Below, one piece after another: positions 60,694 through 64,000 of a stretch of DNA of 64,000 bases. The stretch is from positions 1,116,001-1,180,000 of the forward strand of contig JAAVVA010000001.1 of the NCBI GenBank assembly GCA_018449715.1, given 5' to 3'. Position 1 is the first letter of the stretch, and each line of letters begins with the position of its first letter. A program made the translations under genes and the position numbers. Below the pieces are notes generated by a model, which worked only from the letters and a program-made list of their open reading frames with translations, searched no databases and was not told where the DNA came from. This DNA comes from Acidobacteriaceae bacterium dw_441 (lineage in GTDB: Bacteria > Acidobacteriota > Terriglobia > Terriglobales > Acidobacteriaceae).

Positions 60694-62250
60694 TTACGCC
60701 GAGTATGACCGGACCCACTCGAGGATAGAACGCACGGCGACACCGCTTGGACCCTTGGGATGCCAGGGCTTGACCTCTTCGTTCCAGGCGCAGCCTGCAA
60801 TGTCGAGGTGAATCCACGGTGTCTCCCCGGCGAACTCCTTGAGGAACATCGCGGCGGAGATGGCCCCGCCCCAGCGCGAGCCGCCGGTGTTCATGATGTC
60901 GGCGATCTGGCTGCGGATCTGGTCCTTGTAGTCGTCGGTGCAGGGAAGCCGCCAGAACTTCTCCCCGGAGATCTGCGTGGCCTTCGCGAACTTCTCGTAG
61001 GTCTCATCATCGTTCGAGAAGATACCGGCGTTGATTATTCCCAGAGCGACGACGCAGGCTCCGGTGAGAGTGGCGGCGTTGATGAGATGCGTGCAACCGA
61101 GCGTCTTCGCATAGTGCAGACCGTCAGCGAGCACGAGGCGGCCTTCCGCGTCGGTATTCAGGATTTCGATGGTCTTGCCCGACATCGCCGTGACCACGTC
61201 GCCCGGCTTGTAGGCGGTTCCGCTGGGCATGTTCTCGGCAGAGCACACCACGCTGACCACCTTGACCGCTGGCTTCAGGCGGGCGATGGCATGCATCGCG
61301 CCGATCATGGCGGCGGCTCCGGACATGTCGTACTTCATCTTCTCCATGCCCTCGGCGGACTTCAGAGAAATGCCGCCCGTGTCGAAGGTGATGCCCTTGC
61401 CGACCAGTCCAAGAACAGGGGCGTCGGCGGGAAGCGTCTTCCCCTTTTCGAGCTTCGGCTCGTAGGTCATGACGATCAGGGCCGGAGGCTGTACCGAGCC
61501 CTGGGCGACCGCCGCGAAGGCTCCCATCTTCAGCTCTTCGAGCTTCGCCGTGGAGTAGACCTCGCACTTGAGGCCAGCCTCGACGCACATGGCCGCGGCG
61601 CGTTTGCCCAACTCGGTCGGGGTGAGCACGTTACCCGGCTCGTTCACCAGGGCGCGGGCGAAGTTCTGAGCCTCTGCGACAATCTGTCCCTCATCGAAGC
61701 CGAGCTGAATCTCGTGCGTGGTGGTCTCTTCGCTCTCGGGGGAGATGACGACCAGCTCTTCGAGCGAGCGGTCCACGCGGTCGCTCTTGTAGGTGTCCCA
61801 GTCCTTCTCGGAAATAAGAGCGCCTTCAGTCAGGGCGCGGCTGAGCAGGGTGCAGGGAAGGTTGTCGAGGTGCTCGTCGGAGAGCGCGCGGTCTTCAGGG
61901 AAGGCCAGAGCAATTTTACGAATGCCGCGTGTCTTGATGGCGCGAACCGCCGCTCCAGCTCCTTTGCGGACCTCGTCCACGGACAGGGACTTTGCCTTGC
62001 CCAGGCCCACCAGCAGCAGGCGCTCGGCCTTCAGGCCGTCGGGAGCGTGCAGGAGAAGCTGCTCGCCCAACGTGGCCTTGAACTCGTTCGAGGCGATGAC
62101 CTCGGCGGCGGCCTTGGTAACGGCATCCGAGGTTGTTAACAGAGCGACCAGCGGCTCCGCATCTTTTCCTGTCGCGATGTCCACTGCGAACACCGCCAGC
62201 AGCGGGGTCGCAAACCCGGCCACGTCCTGAAACAGAAGCTTCGTATCCAT
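60694..62250 (-). CDS. pepA: Leucyl aminopeptidase (M17)
   Basis: Zinc/manganese exopeptidase that removes N-terminal residues and aids protein turnover. The active-site region VGKGITFDTGGISLK, the MKYDMSGAAA metal segment and the NTDAEGRL signature are intact; 518 aa is normal. ATGs at 62280, 62259 and 62250 are all possible; 62250 (MDTKLLFQ) is chosen as closest to the conserved start. Active as a hexamer in homologues. No operon partner is evident. Confidence 0.93.
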   Translation of the reverse strand: MDTKLLFQDVAGFATPLLAVFAVDIATGKDAEPLVALLTTSDAVTKAAAEVIASNEFKATLGEQLLLHAPDGLKAERLLLVGLGKAKSLSVDEVRKGAGAAVRAIKTRGIRKIALAFPEDRALSDEHLDNLPCTLLSRALTEGALISEKDWDTYKSDRVDRSLEELVVISPESEETTTHEIQLGFDEGQIVAEAQNFARALVNEPGNVLTPTELGKRAAAMCVEAGLKCEVYSTAKLEELKMGAFAAVAQGSVQPPALIVMTYEPKLEKGKTLPADAPVLGLVGKGITFDTGGISLKSAEGMEKMKYDMSGAAAMIGAMHAIARLKPAVKVVSVVCSAENMPSGTAYKPGDVVTAMSGKTIEILNTDAEGRLVLADGLHYAKTLGCTHLINAATLTGACVVALGIINAGIFSNDDETYEKFAKATQISGEKFWRLPCTDDYKDQIRSQIADIMNTGGSRWGGAISAAMFLKEFAGETPWIHLDIAGCAWNEEVKPWHPKGPSGVAVRSILEWVRSYSA

Positions 62251-62353
62251 ATACGACATCGTAGCGCGACCGGAAGTCACATTCCTACAACAGAAAGGTC
62301 AAAATGTTGCCAATTGCACGCAGGAGGTTGCACAAAGAGGAGGGAGTGGGGAC

Positions 62354-62896
62354 TTAGCTGCGCTGGTTTCGCGCCATTGCGGCCCGGGCATCGCGGTCAG
62401 CCTCACGGCGGCGCTCCGTCTCGCGCTTGTCCCAGTCCTGCTTGCCCTTGGCAAGGGCGATCTCACACTTCACGCGCCCGTTGCGGAAGTAGAGCCGCGT
62501 GGGGATGAGGGTGTAGCCCTTCTGTTTCGTAAGGCTCTCCAGCTTGCGGATCTCCTTCTGGTGCAGCAGCAGCTTCCGCGTGCGCAGGGATTCGTGGTTC
62601 ATGCTGTTTCCGTGAGAAAACGGCCCGATGTGGGCGTTCAGCAGGAAGCACTCGCCGTCCTTGAGCAGGCCGTAGGAGTCCTTGAGGTTGGCCTTGCCCT
62701 CGCGGATGGATTTAACCTCGGTTCCGCGCAGGGCTACTCCCGCCTCGAAGCGGTCGGTCAGGAAGTAGTTATGGCTCGCCGCCCGGTTGAACGAGGCGTC
62801 GCGCTGTCCTGCGGCGACCGGGTCGCGGTCCTTCGGCTTCGCGGCGGAGGTCTTCGGCTGATAGGCCGCAGTCGGATTGGAGAGCGAGCGAGACAT
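62354..62896 (-). CDS. smpB: SsrA-binding protein SmpB
   Basis: tmRNA partner in rescue of stalled ribosomes. The core NYFLTDRFEAGVALRGTEVKSIREG is present, as are HGNSMNHESLRTRKLLLH and the C-terminal basic tail (KGKQDWDKRETERRREADRDA) that enters the ribosomal A site. Length (180 aa) exceeds the usual 150-160 because of about 40 extra N-terminal residues. The tmRNA gene was not seen in this window. Confidence 0.96.
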   Translation of the reverse strand: MSRSLSNPTAAYQPKTSAAKPKDRDPVAAGQRDASFNRAASHNYFLTDRFEAGVALRGTEVKSIREGKANLKDSYGLLKDGECFLLNAHIGPFSHGNSMNHESLRTRKLLLHQKEIRKLESLTKQKGYTLIPTRLYFRNGRVKCEIALAKGKQDWDKRETERRREADRDARAAMARNQRS

Positions 62897-63206
62897 GAAC
62901 TACTTATTTTAACATGTAGAAGAGGATGTCTCACCGCTTGCCTTTCAGCTTCGTCTAACGCCTGAAGACCTTCCATGCGTTCTCTTTTCGCAGCGCGATG
63001 CGGCCCAAAAAGGGACAGCCGGGATTGGCTGTTCTATATAGATAAATAAGGAATTGTTCGTCTGAATGCTATACTCACCCGAGCGCAACAGCCTGGCAGG
63101 TAACGCCTCCACAGGCAGCGTCCTCCCCTGCGAGAGTCGAGGGGCAGGCGTGTACTCCGGCAAACGCCTCACTTTCGATGGTGTAAAGGACGCAGAAGAA
63201 CGCAGC
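62897..63206. other. Intergenic region before the secretin gene
   Basis: 310 bp, mostly AT-rich near 63030-63070, without a gene. An extended -10 element (TG-c-TATACT, 63067-63075) lies 130 bp upstream of the next ATG; no clear -35 is seen. No known riboswitch fold was recognised. Confidence 0.35.
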
Positions 63207-64000
63207 ATGAGTCGCGGTCGCGGTAAGAGCTCACTTCATTTCAGGCTAATCTCGCGCATGGCGCAGGCGCTTCCAGCGCTTCTGGTGGTCATGATTCTGC
63301 TTGGCGGCACGACGGCCCGGGCGCAGTCGGCCAAGACGTGGGACAAGCGCGGCCAGGATGCCGAGGCTCGTCACGACTACGACACCGCCTACGAAGATTA
63401 CCTCAAGGCACTTCAGAAGAAGCCCCAAGACGTTCGTTTCAAAGCTCACCTTGAGCTGATGCGTTTTCAAGCGGCGGTCAGCCACGTCGATCGCGGACGC
63501 GTGCTTCGCCAGAACGGCGACCTGCAGGGAGCCTCGGCGGAGTTTACCCGTGCGCTCTCCATCGACCCCGGCAACCAGACCGCGCAGCAGGAGTTGGACC
63601 AGGTTACGAAGGAGATCGCGAACCAGGGAACGGCTGTGGTTCCCCCAGAGGGGCAGCCGACAAGCGTTGATGCCGCCAGCGCCATCAGCACAGTGGCCGG
63701 TCCCATCGATCTGAAGCCCGTCTCGAACGACCCGATTACGCTGCACATGGTCGAGGACGTCAAGAACATCTACCAGGCCATCGGCAAACTGGCGGGCCTG
63801 AACGTGATCTTCGACCCGGACTATACCTCGAAGCGTATTCCCATCGACCTGACCGGAGTCGCGTTGGCGGATGCTCTGCGCATCGTCGGGACGCAGTCGG
63901 GAACCTTCTACAAGCCGGTTACGGCGAACACGATCTTCGTCGCGCAAAACAATCCGACGAAGCGCCGCGACCTCGACGAACTGGCGGTGCAGACCTTTTA
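63207..64000 (+). CDS. Secretin N-terminal part (PilQ/GspD-like), cut by window end
   Basis: Frame from the ATG at 63207 runs uninterrupted to the end of the window (264 codons plus two bases). It starts with a basic N-terminus, a hydrophobic stretch (ALPALLVVMILLGGTTARAQ) acting as signal peptide, TPR-like repeats (EARHDYDTAYEDYLKALQKKP, GDLQGASAEFTRALSIDP) and, from about residue 170, a STN/N0-type secretin domain (ITLHMVEDVKNIYQAIGKLAG, GLNVIFDPDYTSKRIPIDLTGV). The whole pattern suggests an outer-membrane channel of a type II secretion or type IV pilus system, the rest lying beyond 64000. Confidence 0.85.
   Translation, partial: MSRGRGKSSLHFRLISRMAQALPALLVVMILLGGTTARAQSAKTWDKRGQDAEARHDYDTAYEDYLKALQKKPQDVRFKAHLELMRFQAAVSHVDRGRVLRQNGDLQGASAEFTRALSIDPGNQTAQQELDQVTKEIANQGTAVVPPEGQPTSVDAASAISTVAGPIDLKPVSNDPITLHMVEDVKNIYQAIGKLAGLNVIFDPDYTSKRIPIDLTGVALADALRIVGTQSGTFYKPVTANTIFVAQNNPTKRRDLDELAVQTF

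Noticed and set aside
60760-62139. 459-aa plus-strand frame opposite pepA
   Set aside because: It is antisense to an intact peptidase; its composition (Gly/His/Arg-rich) is typical of a shadow frame.
62897-63206. Cyclic-di-GMP riboswitch before the secretin gene
   Set aside because: The conserved GEMM core and tetraloop receptor were not recognisable.
1-64000. CRISPR arrays or tRNA genes
   Set aside because: No regularly spaced direct repeats with spacers and no cloverleaf was found on reading both strands, though a dedicated scan was not possible.

Overview
The window is a high-GC bacterial chromosome segment, most likely from Acidobacteriota (class Terriglobia, family Acidobacteriaceae). 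This is inferred from the mix of signal-peptide hypotheticals, a very long choice-of-anchor-D protein, the RibBA type, the SmpB/PepA/secretin neighbourhood, and interspersed palindromes ending in 'aggatgggg' or 'tcaggatgaca'. The sequence alone does not fix the genus.

Layout. 1-8,500 is core chromosome: small secreted proteins, a TPR protein, a PhoD-like phosphatase, an alpha/beta hydrolase, an MFS transporter and an SMR pump. About 8,537-40,770 is a roughly 32-kb integrative and mobilizable element (IME). It has a tyrosine integrase at the left edge, an ArdC antirestriction protein, a ribbon-helix-helix accessory protein, a type IV coupling protein and a MobF relaxase, but no mating-pore genes, so it should need a helper conjugation system. 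40,868-64,000 is core chromosome again: pdxS, a glycosyltransferase, recQ, small membrane proteins, ribBA, a frameshifted giant surface protein, an aminotransferase, ctaD with a Crp/Fnr regulator, a PfpI-like protein, pepA, smpB and the start of a secretin gene cut by the window end.

IME cargo. A DUF262/DUF1524 (GmrSD-like) protein lies near the integrase. Four overlapping tyrosine recombinases follow, forming an A-B-A-B duplication; the last B copy has lost its first catalytic arginine. The cassette lies between ardC and a second ardC tail fragment, which together give a 36/37-bp direct repeat. A four-gene translationally coupled operon with helix-turn-helix regulators faces a divergent XRE gene across a palindromic operator. 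Next comes a coupled type I restriction operon, hsdM - DUF1016/PDDEXK nuclease - hsdS with an extra C-terminal domain - hsdR, converging on a TIGR04141/DUF6119 gene. The mobilization genes are split by an inverted SGNH hydrolase/NIPSNAP pair, and an IS30-type transposase sits near the right edge.

Most interesting points: (1) IME ends defined by a 12-bp direct repeat with matching CTGCACAG arm sites about 60 bp inside each end; (2) the A-B-A-B recombinase cassette; (3) the expanded type I operon; (4) an exact TGTGA-N6-TCACA site far upstream of ctaD, next door to a Crp/Fnr regulator whose recognition helix has the CRP-type R-E-x-x-x-R pattern and whose N-terminus carries four cysteines; (5) a RibBA whose GTP-cyclohydrolase half keeps its zinc cysteines but has lost other signature residues.
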